Source: Clostridium drakei (GTDB lineage Bacteria; Bacillota; Clostridia; Clostridiales; Clostridiaceae). Taken from it: a stretch of DNA of 64,000 nt. Below, piece by piece: positions 24,261 to 32,575 of the stretch. The DNA lies in NCBI RefSeq assembly GCF_000633595.2, contig NZ_JIBU02000004.1, positions 1-64,000 on the forward strand. Reading direction: 5' to 3'. Below the pieces are notes generated by a model. The model was not told where the DNA came from. It saw nothing but the letters and a program-made list of their open reading frames with translations, and ran no database searches. The translations under genes and the position numbers were made by a program. Positions within the stretch are counted from its first letter, which is position 1. Every line of letters begins with the position of its first letter.

Positions 24261-25889
24261 TTACAGCAATTTATCTCTATACTTGTCATTTATTTCATAT
24301 AAATCAAAAACTTCGTTGTCCAGTTCATCCTTAAATTTTTCATATAAATTATGCTGTTTACTAATTTTATCTACTAAATTTTCTATCTTATACTGCTGCT
24401 TGATGTCACAAAACTTTATAGGTATTTCATTTAAGCTATACTTCTTAAGTTGAGGAATTGAATTTGAATTTGTTATAAGAAAACTGGAATAATACCACTG
24501 CATTAATTTAGAATTTAATATGCCTAATATATACTTGTAAGAAAATCTTTTATCTAAATTAATTATGCCATACAAAGATTGTTCTATAGCAATTCCATCT
24601 TCATCCAAAGCTGCAATTATAGTATTCCCTGTTTTTCTTACTACTATTTTAGGTGAATAAGTCAATTTTCTTATATTGCTGGTTCCTCCCTTTATATTTT
24701 GCTTTTCAAATTCATAATAAAACTTATTTAAAATTTTAAAATTAGTTATATTCTCTCCTTTTAGTATACTTATTTGCTTATCGTTTACTCTAAATTTTTT
24801 TATTTCTTTAGAATTTCCTATGAATCCTGTAAAAGTTGTACATATGTCTCCAAGAAATTTACTATTCATTTCTATTTTTTTCTTGATATCCAAATTAAAA
24901 CTATTACTATTATATAGAAATTCATAATTTTCATTTTTTAAATATTCACTTTGATAAATTCTATAATTTCTTTTTTTATCTATATATAAATGTATTTTAT
25001 TATTTTTACTGTGACTTCTTTCTAATATAAAGATCATTACATCTGTATTTATACTTGGAAACTTTATTTCAAAAGCAAGATCTTTTATATTATAATTTAA
25101 AATTATTTTTTTTCTAAAATTTTTATATTGAAGATTTCTTGCAAATCTATCAGGCAGTACAAATCCAATCCTTCCATGTACTTTTAATACTTGTAAGGAT
25201 CTTTTCAAAAAATATTCATAAAGATTAGGTAAATATATGTTTCCCTCATATTCACTCATATAATAATTTATTAGCTCTATATCTTTGCACTGTTTATTCT
25301 TTCTGTTTAAAGAAACCCAAGGGGGATTTCCTATAATGTAGTCATATTTTTTACTCCAAAAATCACATAAGCACTTTAATTTTTCTGTTTCATTTATATG
25401 TACTTTTTCCCATTTAATTAAACTATCGCAGCAAATTACATTTAAAATAAGTCCTTTCCTATTTTTACAAGTAGAAATTATATTTCGTTTACATATTTCT
25501 ACTGCATTATAATCTATATCTGCACCATAAATACAATGATTTACTATATGTAAACCTATGTTCTCTACTTTCCAATAATCTTTACCTTTTAACTTACAAT
25601 CTCCATTTATAATATACTCTTCTTCTCCATACTTTTTTGACAAAGCATCAATATTTTTAGTAAATTCCTCCATCAAAAATTTAATTATTTTAATTAAAAA
25701 ATATCCTGAACCACAAGAAGGATCAAGAATTTTAACAAAAGGTGTTTTTATAACATTTAAATTATCAAAAGTATTTTTTATAATATATTCTATAATATAA
25801 CTTGGTGTATAAAAACACCCATAACTTTTTCTTTGGCTTTTTTCCATAAGAACATCATAACTTTTTTCTAATTTAACGTCTTTATACAT
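24261..25889 (-). CDS. Orphan adenine-N6 DNA methyltransferase (Eco57I/TaqI type)
   Basis: 542 aa. FYTP (26-29) and the AdoMet motif DPSCGSGYF (56-64), YGADID (121-126, ribose-binding acid) and the catalytic NPPW (188-191) define a gamma-class N6-adenine methyltransferase. The C-terminal half (about 330-540) has the TaqI-like target-recognition layout (GENITNFK, KIVVRKTG, YILGILNSKLMQWYY). No restriction endonuclease or specificity gene is adjacent. Size, motif order and solitary context recall C. difficile CamA, an orphan enzyme that methylates CAAAAA and affects sporulation; that parallel is from memory and the target here is unknown. It starts at an ATG after AGAAGG and lies upstream of pbuG in the same direction. 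Confidence 0.85.
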   Translation of the reverse strand: MYKDVKLEKSYDVLMEKSQRKSYGCFYTPSYIIEYIIKNTFDNLNVIKTPFVKILDPSCGSGYFLIKIIKFLMEEFTKNIDALSKKYGEEEYIINGDCKLKGKDYWKVENIGLHIVNHCIYGADIDYNAVEICKRNIISTCKNRKGLILNVICCDSLIKWEKVHINETEKLKCLCDFWSKKYDYIIGNPPWVSLNRKNKQCKDIELINYYMSEYEGNIYLPNLYEYFLKRSLQVLKVHGRIGFVLPDRFARNLQYKNFRKKIILNYNIKDLAFEIKFPSINTDVMIFILERSHSKNNKIHLYIDKKRNYRIYQSEYLKNENYEFLYNSNSFNLDIKKKIEMNSKFLGDICTTFTGFIGNSKEIKKFRVNDKQISILKGENITNFKILNKFYYEFEKQNIKGGTSNIRKLTYSPKIVVRKTGNTIIAALDEDGIAIEQSLYGIINLDKRFSYKYILGILNSKLMQWYYSSFLITNSNSIPQLKKYSLNEIPIKFCDIKQQYKIENLVDKISKQHNLYEKFKDELDNEVFDLYEINDKYRDKLL

Positions 25890-26009
25890 ATTAAACCTTC
25901 TTAATTTTATAAATTATTTACAAACACACATTATATGTTATCACATTTTTTTCATGGCATAAATAAGTTTTTTATGGTTAGCATATTATTATTGAAAGGG
26001 GTTGTTTTT

Positions 26010-26138
26010 ATGCATAATGAAAGTAAAAAAGAGAAGAAAATGGAAAAGAAAAGACCTCGAAAACCAATAGTTACTAGTGAAGATGAAATGAAAAAAAGGA
26101 ATCCTCAAAGTACTTTGGATATTAATAGAGCTCCTTAA
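26010..26138 (+). CDS. Small basic protein, unknown function
   Basis: A 42-aa, Lys/Arg/Glu-rich protein, starting MHNESKKEKKMEKKRPR and ending STLDINRAP. AAAGGGG lies 8 nt before the ATG, and a terminator hairpin overlaps the stop codon, so a compact one-gene transcript is likely. An in-frame upstream extension to 25935 lacks a binding site. It resembles the small, highly charged proteins common in spore formers, but I cannot assign a family. Confidence 0.65.
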   Translation: MHNESKKEKKMEKKRPRKPIVTSEDEMKKRNPQSTLDINRAP

Positions 26139-26160
26139 TCAAGGGAGCTCTTACTTATTA
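26127..26160 (+). terminator. Terminator of the 26010 small gene
   Basis: Stem AGAGCTCC/GGAGCTCT (26127-26134 and 26144-26151), loop containing the TAA stop, then TACTTATTATTT. Confidence 0.72.
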
Positions 26161-26264
26161 TTTAATAAATTTTAATACCATTTTTACTTTTAATTTATTT
26201 ATCATTAATTCCATTTAAAATACATAAGTAACTATAGAGTATTTATTTCTTGGGAAATAGATAT

Positions 26265-26331
26265 CAATATAACTTTTTAATATAATAATTATTGAATATA
26301 TTAACAATTATTATACAGAAAAGTTATATTG
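26265..26331. repeat. Long AT-rich inverted repeat upstream of htrA
   Basis: Perfect 13-bp outer arms CAATATAACTTTT/AAAAGTTATATTG with an inner inverted repeat TATAATAATT/AATTATTATA. It is followed at 26344-26360 by a second palindrome, TGACATAAAAATGTCA. It could form a cruciform or long RNA hairpin, or hold regulator sites; inner TATAATAATTATT resembles Fur/PerR-type boxes weakly. Confidence 0.55.
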
Positions 26332-26416
26332 TGTTCATAATTTTGACATAAAAATGTCACAAAATAACTCTAATATATTAAATATAGTACAAGAAAAACC
26401 TAAGGAGGTACTTATC

Positions 26417-27664
26417 ATGGATAACTTAAATAATGAAAAAAACGAATCTCAGTTAATTAATACTAACAACATCAGTGAAGGTAAAGATTTTAATAACAAT
26501 AATGACAACTATAACTTTCAAAATAAATTTTTTAAACATAAAGTAAGGATAAAAAGAGGACTTGTTTCCTATGTAATAGTTGGATTGATTTGCAGTATCG
26601 TAGCTGGAACAGCTTCCACTGCAGCCACGTTATATTATCTTCCTAACTCTAACTTTTTCAAAAATTCACCTTTATATCAAAACTTAAAAAGTGGAACTAC
26701 CGCTACTTCTACAAATTATATTAATGCATCAACTGTATCTACAAAGGGCTCTTTAACTGTAGCTCAAATAGCACAAAAGGTTGGACCTGCTGTGGTTGGT
26801 GTTTCTACAACAGGCATTTCTCAGAATGATTATGGATTTGCTGAAAAACAGGAAGGTATGGGATCAGGTATTATAATAAATGATCAAGGATATATTTTAA
26901 CAAATAATCATGTTATTGATGGTGCTCAACAAGTAAAAGTAATATTCAATAACAACAAAGAAGTATCTGCAAAAGTAATAAACTATGATGAAAATATGGA
27001 TTTAGCAATAATAAAAGTTACTGACAATGTAAAAATGCCTGCTGTAGCTGAACTTGGAAGCTCAGATGCTCTTCAAGTTGGTGATCCTGTAGTTGCTATT
27101 GGTAATCCTTTAGGCAAGGAACTATTAGGTTCTGTAACAACTGGTGTTATAAGTGCTAAGAATAGACAAATTCAAGAAAACACTAAAAATACTACAAAGC
27201 AAACTTTCTTACAAACAGATGCAGCTATAAATCCTGGTAATAGTGGTGGTGCTTTAGTAAACTCTCAAGGGCAAGTAATAGGTATAAATACTGCTAAGGT
27301 TGGTGGTAATGGAGTTGAAGGTTTAGGTTTTGCAATTCCTATGGATTCAATTAAACCTAAAATAGATAGTCTTTTAAAACCTATATTAAAAATAGGAATT
27401 TCTTGTAGAGATATTTCTTCAGATGTAGCTAAACAAAATAATGTTCCTGAGGGAGTTGCTGTAATTCAAGTTCAAGAATTTAGTCCTGCTGAAAAAGCTG
27501 GTTTACAAGCTGGAGATATAATTACAAAATTTGATGGTAAATCAGTAAAATCCGTAGATAGTATGAATACTATAAAATCCAAACACAAATCTGGTGATGA
27601 AATAAACTTGGAAGTATATAGAGATGGTTCAACTAAGAACTTAAAATTAAAGTTATCAGAATAA
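26417..27664 (+). CDS. htrA: HtrA/DegP-type membrane-anchored serine protease
   Basis: 415 aa. A cytoplasmic Asn-rich N-terminus (about 1-45) precedes one membrane helix (about 55-78), then an extracellular trypsin-like domain with the full triad: His in TNNHVID, Asp in DENMDLAIIKV and Ser in PGNSGGAL. A C-terminal PDZ domain (about 325-415) holds GVAVIQVQEFSPAEKAGLQAGDII. It degrades or refolds misfolded envelope proteins. The start is ATG 26417, 8 nt after TAAGGAGGT; the frame extends upstream to 26354 without a binding site. In Bacillus the gene is stress-induced by CssRS; here two palindromes lie upstream. Confidence 0.94.
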   Translation: MDNLNNEKNESQLINTNNISEGKDFNNNNDNYNFQNKFFKHKVRIKRGLVSYVIVGLICSIVAGTASTAATLYYLPNSNFFKNSPLYQNLKSGTTATSTNYINASTVSTKGSLTVAQIAQKVGPAVVGVSTTGISQNDYGFAEKQEGMGSGIIINDQGYILTNNHVIDGAQQVKVIFNNNKEVSAKVINYDENMDLAIIKVTDNVKMPAVAELGSSDALQVGDPVVAIGNPLGKELLGSVTTGVISAKNRQIQENTKNTTKQTFLQTDAAINPGNSGGALVNSQGQVIGINTAKVGGNGVEGLGFAIPMDSIKPKIDSLLKPILKIGISCRDISSDVAKQNNVPEGVAVIQVQEFSPAEKAGLQAGDIITKFDGKSVKSVDSMNTIKSKHKSGDEINLEVYRDGSTKNLKLKLSE

Positions 27665-27865
27665 CTTACAAATATCAAGTGTTTCTTAAGTTTAGATGGT
27701 GTATCAATAATGGTAGCCATGGGATAAAATTAATTGTTATCTGATATTTTACTTTATTAATCCATAGGATTAATGGTATAATTTACTTATAAGTAATTTT
27801 TGCATCATAACCATTTGATTGTAATTATTACGTAAAAAAATACTCAATAGTTCTATCCTCCGTTA

Positions 27866-27919
27866 GATGCCTCAGCTATTTATTAGTACGTGTACTCAAA
27901 ATAAATATGCTGAGGTATC
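27866..27919. repeat. Large near-perfect hairpin
   Basis: Left arm GATGCCTCAGC-TATTTATT and right arm AATAAATA-T-GCTGAGGTATC pair almost completely, closed by the palindrome AGTACGTGTACT. No gene overlaps it. It might be a terminator of an RNA reading right, but the T-run is poor. Confidence 0.6.
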
Positions 27920-27923
27920 TTCT

Positions 27924-27960
27924 TTCAAAAAATTGTGACGCAAATTTATTTGCGTCACAT
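27924..27960 (-). terminator. Terminator of the 27974 small gene
   Basis: Perfect 11-bp stem TGTGACGCAAA/TTTGCGTCACA with a 4-nt loop, then TTTTTTG on the minus strand, 14 bp after the stop codon. Confidence 0.88.
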
Positions 27961-27973
27961 TCTGATTATTACA

Positions 27974-28129
27974 CTAATCTTCTTTAGCTTTATTCTTTCC
28001 AAGTTTTTTAGTTTGACTTGAAAATCCTATATCATTAGAAATTTCCATTTTCATATCTTCAATCTCTTTTTTAGTCTTTTCTCCAGCTTTCTTATTATCT
28101 TTGCTATTTTTATTATTTTTATGAGACAA
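27974..28129 (-). CDS. Small Lys-rich protein, possibly spore-related
   Basis: A 51-aa protein that starts at TTG (28127-28129), 8 nt after AAGGAGGT, and ends at TAG (27974-27976) just before a strong terminator. It reads MSHKNNKNSKDNKKAGEK then KKEIEDMKMEISNDIGF and a basic tail. The MKMEISNDIG segment faintly resembles the first helix of alpha/beta-type small acid-soluble spore proteins (KMEIANELG), but the second conserved half is missing. The excellent binding site and terminator argue that it is expressed. Function unknown. Confidence 0.68.
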   Translation of the reverse strand: MSHKNNKNSKDNKKAGEKTKKEIEDMKMEISNDIGFSSQTKKLGKNKAKED

Positions 28130-28250
28130 TTTTAATATACCTCCTTTTTTATATGCAAGATTATATTTTAGTAAAAATTTTAAATAAGTTTCACTTTATA
28201 ATCTAACCCATAAAAAGAAATATATTAAAAATTCATATAAATATTTTATT

Positions 28251-29441
28251 CTAAATTATTCCTCTTAATTTCATATCAGTTAATTGAGATTTACTTATAC
28301 CCATCTTTCCAAGTATTTCTTCATTATGCTGACCCAACAATGGTGCTGGTTTATCTACACTACCTGGAGTTCTTGAAAATTTAATGGGAACTCCTTGAAA
28401 ATACATCTCCCCTATAGTTGGATGATTGATATGAACCATCATTTCTCTAGCTTGAATTTGTGGATGATTAATAGCTTCCTTCATATCAAGAACTGGTCCA
28501 CAAGGTATTCCTGCCTTTTCAAACATATCATCTAGTTCTTTTTTTGTTTTATCCTTTACCCATTCAGCAATTATATTTTTTAATTCTGGATTATAATTTT
28601 TACATCTGGAATCATTAGTTAAAAACTTTTCATTTTTAACTAGCTCTGGTTTTTCTATTACTTCACAAAATTTAGACCAAAGCTTATCATTACCAACACC
28701 CAAAGCTACATAACCATCTTTAGCCTTATAAATATCAAAAGGTGCTATAGATGGATCAATATTTCCCTGTCTATGAGGAATTTGTCCTGTAAGTGTATTT
28801 ATAACTATTGCATTTTCTAGAATAGAAAAAATAGTATCTAGCATTGCAACATCAACCATTTGTCCTTCTCCAGTCTTTTCTCTATTTAAAAGAGCCATTA
28901 AAACTCCAACACATAAATATATCCCTGTAACATTATCAGCTATAGAAGGGCCTACTTTAACAGGAGGCTCATTAGCAAACCCAGTTAAATTAACCATCCC
29001 TCCCATAGATTGAGCTACTATGTCATAACAAGGCCTATCATGTATAGGTCCATTTTGTCCAAACCCTGAGCCAGAGGCTAATATTATCTTAGAATTATAC
29101 TTTTTTAACACATCATATTCTATTCCTAATTTTTTCATAACTCCTGGTCTATAATTCTCTACCACTACATCAGCATCTTTGACCATATTTAAAAATATAT
29201 TTCTACCTTCCTCGCTCTTCAAATTTAATGTAACACCTTTCTTGTTTCTATTTAAAAAAGCATAAAATCCGCTCTCTCCACTTTTAGCATCTATAGGCCC
29301 CCAAGCTCTACATTGATCTCCTTTAGGACTTTCAATTTTTATTACTTCGGCACCGTTGTCTGCTAAAATAGTAGTACAAAATGGACCATTATAAGCATGG
29401 GTTAAATCCAATACTTTAAAGCCTTCTAATGCTTTTTTCAT
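28251..29441 (-). CDS. Family III CoA transferase (CaiB/BaiF)
   Basis: 396 aa, the usual length. N-terminal LEGFKVLDLTHAYNGPF, EVIKIESP, VVENYRPGVMKKLG and the active-site region CYDIVAQSMGGMVNLTG (catalytic Asp near 145 in family alignments) are present, with the C-terminal GPVLDMKEA. These enzymes move CoA between carboxylic acids, for example formyl-, carnitine-, bile-acid- or aryl-CoA. No partner dehydratase or ligase gene is adjacent, so the acid cannot be inferred. ATG follows AGGGGAG. Monocistronic. Confidence 0.9.
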   Translation of the reverse strand: MKKALEGFKVLDLTHAYNGPFCTTILADNGAEVIKIESPKGDQCRAWGPIDAKSGESGFYAFLNRNKKGVTLNLKSEEGRNIFLNMVKDADVVVENYRPGVMKKLGIEYDVLKKYNSKIILASGSGFGQNGPIHDRPCYDIVAQSMGGMVNLTGFANEPPVKVGPSIADNVTGIYLCVGVLMALLNREKTGEGQMVDVAMLDTIFSILENAIVINTLTGQIPHRQGNIDPSIAPFDIYKAKDGYVALGVGNDKLWSKFCEVIEKPELVKNEKFLTNDSRCKNYNPELKNIIAEWVKDKTKKELDDMFEKAGIPCGPVLDMKEAINHPQIQAREMMVHINHPTIGEMYFQGVPIKFSRTPGSVDKPAPLLGQHNEEILGKMGISKSQLTDMKLRGII

Positions 29442-29770
29442 AAAATCATCTCCCCTTATAAATTTACTTTTATGTGTTAACCATCATATGTATTGAATTA
29501 TTTTCCATAAAAGTTAATTTTATCAGGTACCTTTATCTTCATTCTAGACTGCCATAATGCTTTTGTCAACGAAACAGACTCAAGCTTAAAATTATTGTGC
29601 CAACTTCTAAATCATTCCGTCATATTGCTGAAATTTACTATTATACTCATAATTAATACAATTGTGTATTTAAAATACAAGGAACTGTCACATTAAGAAA
29701 TCTACATACAATATACTGTACTATTTATTCTTAGTGCCACAGTCCCAATCCATAGCTCTTCAATTTTCTT
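29442..29770. other. Intergenic region with inverted repeat
   Basis: About 330 bp with no gene. It contains the inverted repeat at 29681-29746 and otherwise unstructured AT-rich sequence. No clear terminator for lgt other than that hairpin was seen. Confidence 0.5.
29681..29746. repeat. 66-bp imperfect inverted repeat
   Basis: GGAACTGTCACATTAAGAA at the left and TTCTTAGTGCCACAGTCCC at the right pair over about 16 of 19 positions around a 28-nt loop. The GGGACTGT-type tips look like insertion-sequence ends, so this may be a MITE remnant; it might also terminate lgt transcription. Confidence 0.5.
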
Positions 29771-30547
29771 TTAAGTTAATTTTTTTGTAAAGGAATGCTT
29801 CTTATATATAAATATAAGAAACGTAATACTAAAAATCATTCCAAAAATACTTACCAATTGTGCTGTTCTAATACCATAAAACATTAAACTATCTGTTCTT
29901 AATCCTTCTATAAAAAATCTTCCTAAAGAATACAAACCTACATAAGACAAAATTACAGTTCCATCTTTTAATACTCTTCGCAGCAAATAAATAAGTATTA
30001 AGCAAACGCATAAATTCCAAATAGATTCATATAAAAAAGTGGGATGATAATAACTTCCATCTATATACATTCCTTTTTGTATAAATAGAGGAAACTGACT
30101 TATAAATTGGTAAGATACAACACCTCCATGGGCTTCTCCATTAAAAAAGTTTCCCCATCTTCCTATAGCCTGACCTAACACTATAGAAGGTGCTGCTATA
30201 TCCGCTAACTCTAAAAAGTTTATTTTTTTATATCTAGTATAAATGAAAGCTGTAGCTAAACCAAATAATATACCTCCATGAATAGCCAACCCACCTAATC
30301 TTATATTAAACATATCTATAATATTGTTCCTGTACTGATCAAATTCAAAAAATACATAATAAGCTCTTGCTCCTATTATAGCAAATGGAAATGAAATTAA
30401 AAATACATCAATGATATTATCAAAATTATAATTCCTAGCTTTACAATTTATATTTCCCAGCATAAGAGCCAGTATAACTCCAGTACCTATAATTACCCCA
30501 TACCATCTTACATCAAAGCCATTAATAGAAAAAGCTATAGGATTCAT
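29771..30547 (-). CDS. lgt: Prolipoprotein diacylglyceryl transferase
   Basis: Lgt transfers diacylglycerol from phosphatidylglycerol to the lipobox Cys of prelipoproteins in the membrane. The signature [14 protein letters not shown] (about 130-143) and the essential-His region IHGGILFG (about 89-96) are present, with about seven membrane segments and the YESIWNL motif near 170. Length 258 aa is normal. Start ATG follows AAGGATG. Monocistronic. Confidence 0.95.
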   Translation of the reverse strand: MNPIAFSINGFDVRWYGVIIGTGVILALMLGNINCKARNYNFDNIIDVFLISFPFAIIGARAYYVFFEFDQYRNNIIDMFNIRLGGLAIHGGILFGLATAFIYTRYKKINFLELADIAAPSIVLGQAIGRWGNFFNGEAHGGVVSYQFISQFPLFIQKGMYIDGSYYHPTFLYESIWNLCVCLILIYLLRRVLKDGTVILSYVGLYSLGRFFIEGLRTDSLMFYGIRTAQLVSIFGMIFSITFLIFIYKKHSFTKKLT

Positions 30548-30594
30548 AAAACCACATCCTTTATTTAATTTTTAAATACTATCATTATACATAA

Positions 30595-30630
30595 AAGACT
30601 TCCAGTAGTATATATTCTACTGGAAGTCTT
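30595..30630 (-). terminator. Terminator of the TauE gene
   Basis: Perfect 14-bp stem AAGACTTCCAGTAG/CTACTGGAAGTCTT with an 8-nt loop, then TTTT on the minus strand. Confidence 0.85.
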
Positions 30631-30639
30631 AATAATTTG

Positions 30640-31536
30640 TTAACCTTCAACTTCAGTTGATATTTTTCTACTAGCTTTAGCAGATTTAAACATCATATAT
30701 GAAGTATAAATTATTACACAAGTAACTACCCATTTTAAAATATTTAAAGGCAATGATTTAACAATATATGCAGCTATCAACACTCCTACAGTACCTAATA
30801 CAGCTATAGACACTGAAGCCTTACTTGAATATGCTCCACTTTTTATAAATTGGTAAGATGAGAAAGGCATTAACAATGCACATGAACCCATCATTATAGG
30901 GAAGGCTACCTTAGGTCCCATTCCTAATGCAAATACTAAAGCCATACAAGGTGCATAAAGTCCTATTCCCACTGTCATAAGTGCTCCAAAAACAAAATTT
31001 CCTATTATTCCAATTACAAGTTTTGCTCCCGTTAAACCTGTGGCATCTCCACCTACTGGATATAAATTTAATAGTCCTGCTATCATAAGTAAAGCTACTA
31101 CTACTAAAGATACTCCCATAGCCACCTGAATCGTTTTCTCATTAAATCTAGAAACAATTTTAGCTCCTACAACAGCACCTAATACTGCAGCCGCTAACAT
31201 ACTAAAAAGAGTTACCGCATCTACCTTTATTACAGTCATAAATATAAGCGCTTCTGTCATCGTTGGAATAGTATTGGCCACATTCAATGTTCCTGGAAGT
31301 TTTTTATCTTCTACCATTTTTAAATTTTTAAATAGAGATGTTTCTATAGCAAAACTTCCTATTCCTAAAGTATCAAAAAAGTTAGCTAACATACCAATAA
31401 GACCGAACTTTATAAAACTTCCCTCTTCTAAGGTACCATCATTTTTCTTTTTAATATAATCTTTAATAAGTACTGCTATGAATCCTAACGCACTTACAAT
31501 CATAAACCCCAGTACAACTTTTAACATAATTTTCAC
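30640..31536 (-). CDS. TauE/SafE-family anion exporter
   Basis: 298 aa with about 8 membrane helices. N-terminal GLIGMLANFFDTLGIGSFA and the repeated GALMTVGIGLYAPCMAL match the two TauE/SafE half-domains. The family exports sulfite, sulfoacetate or other organosulfur anions; the substrate here is not determinable. Monocistronic, with its own terminator. Confidence 0.85.
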   Translation of the reverse strand: MKIMLKVVLGFMIVSALGFIAVLIKDYIKKKNDGTLEEGSFIKFGLIGMLANFFDTLGIGSFAIETSLFKNLKMVEDKKLPGTLNVANTIPTMTEALIFMTVIKVDAVTLFSMLAAAVLGAVVGAKIVSRFNEKTIQVAMGVSLVVVALLMIAGLLNLYPVGGDATGLTGAKLVIGIIGNFVFGALMTVGIGLYAPCMALVFALGMGPKVAFPIMMGSCALLMPFSSYQFIKSGAYSSKASVSIAVLGTVGVLIAAYIVKSLPLNILKWVVTCVIIYTSYMMFKSAKASRKISTEVEG

Positions 31537-31864
31537 CTATCCTTCATTTTTTTCTATTTTTTTAGGTCTTATGTCTTTTTTTTAACATAGTACTATCATT
31601 ATTTTATAATATTACAGATATTTTTTCAATATAATTAAAATGTAATTATTTGATTTTTATTAATCATTTGAGATAAAACCGCTTAAATTCAATGAAATAA
31701 GGAAAATTACATAAAATTCTGTATTTTTTTACAAAACATTATAAAAAATACTATAAAGTTAATAAATTAACTCTATAGTATTTAATTTCAATATGATTAT
31801 TTAAGATATATAATTACATCAATGGTGAAAGAAACACATATTTCCATGAAAAATTTAATTATTG
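31537..31864. other. AT-rich intergenic region
   Basis: Holds the TauE promoter region (minus strand) and the terminator at 31746-31783. No gene or structured RNA was recognised. Confidence 0.5.
31735..31783 (-). terminator. Terminator of the fluoride operon
   Basis: Stem AAATACTATA..GTTAAT/ATTAAC..TATAGTATTT, then TTTTTTAT on the minus strand, about 80 bp after the DUF190 stop. Confidence 0.75.
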
Positions 31865-32206
31865 TTAACCTGCATCGTTTTTACCATACTTTTCGACATT
31901 AACCTGGAAAGTAATTACTAAACCTTTGTCTACCATTTCTTTTACTACTGGCATTGCTCTTTCAATTTTTTCAGCTTCATCAATCACCTCTATGATAATA
32001 GGAAGACTTGAGCTTAAATCAAGTATTTTAGCATTGTGAATAGTTTTAGATTCACCATATCCAACTAATCCTCTTGTAACAGTTGCACCTGCCATTCCAA
32101 TTTCTTTTAACTTTATTACTAGTGCATGATATAAATTACGTCCTTTGTATTTTGAATCTTCACTTATATAGATTTTTAATATTTTGTATTTACCATTTAA
32201 AATCAT
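31865..32206 (-). CDS. DUF190 family protein
   Basis: 113 aa with a ferredoxin-like, PII-like fold expected from family knowledge. Motifs YISEDSKYKGRNLYHALV and GMAGATVTRGLVGYGE are typical. DUF190 genes commonly sit beside CrcB/FluC; a regulatory or ligand-sensing role is likely but not proven. It is the last gene of the fluoride-riboswitch operon, 15 bp after the second fluC. Confidence 0.9.
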   Translation of the reverse strand: MILNGKYKILKIYISEDSKYKGRNLYHALVIKLKEIGMAGATVTRGLVGYGESKTIHNAKILDLSSSLPIIIEVIDEAEKIERAMPVVKEMVDKGLVITFQVNVEKYGKNDAG

Positions 32207-32221
32207 GATTATCTTCTCCTC

Positions 32222-32575
32222 CTATATATTTACTATTTTAGTTCCTAATGCAAATCCAACAGTACCTAAAATTAAACTACCTAAAATATATATAAAAGCA
32301 TTAATTTTTTCTCGTTCTTGAAATAAATTAAATCCCTCATACATAAAAGTAGAAAAAGTTGTATACGCTCCTAAAAAACCATCCGCCAACAATATCATCA
32401 TATTGCTGCCTACTGGAACTGAACTTACAACACCAAGTAAAATTGCACCTGTAATATTTATCATGAAAGTTCCTATTGGAAAATTCATATTAGATTTTTC
32501 ACTTATTACTTTACCAAGACTATATCTAACTAAGCTTCCTGCTGCACCGCCAATTGCAACCAATAAATATTCCAT
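32222..32575 (-). CDS. crcB: Fluoride channel subunit FluC/CrcB 2
   Basis: 117 aa, four membrane helices. GGAAGSLVRYSLG near the N-terminus, PIGTFMINITGA with the conserved Asn, and GFLGAYTTFSTFMYE with the phenylalanine-box and polar track are diagnostic. Its start codon immediately follows the stop of the first fluC (TAG-ATG), so translation is coupled. Two different subunits side by side are expected to form an antiparallel heterodimer. Confidence 0.94.
   Translation of the reverse strand: MEYLLVAIGGAAGSLVRYSLGKVISEKSNMNFPIGTFMINITGAILLGVVSSVPVGSNMMILLADGFLGAYTTFSTFMYEGFNLFQEREKINAFIYILGSLILGTVGFALGTKIVNI

Larger units (their letters stand above)
27665..27973. other. Intergenic region with two palindromes
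   Basis: No gene. It holds ATTAATCC-ATA-GGATTAAT (27756-27774) immediately before a plus-strand TATAAT (27777-27782), a large hairpin (27866-27919) and the terminator of the next minus gene (27924-27960). The order could describe a short untranslated RNA from about 27790 to 27920; this is speculative. Confidence 0.4.

Noticed and set aside
24261-25889. Considered as a BREX PglX or type IIG restriction enzyme
   Set aside because: At 542 aa it is too short for PglX, has no nuclease domain motif (PD-ExK) that I could see, and no BREX or RM partner genes flank it.
28251-29441. Considered as part of a carnitine or bile-acid operon
   Set aside because: The gene is alone; no CaiA/C/D or Bai neighbours are present.
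31865-32206. DUF190 protein considered as a true PII (GlnB)
   Set aside because: It lacks the GlnB T-loop signature and follows the typical DUF190 sequence and crcB context.
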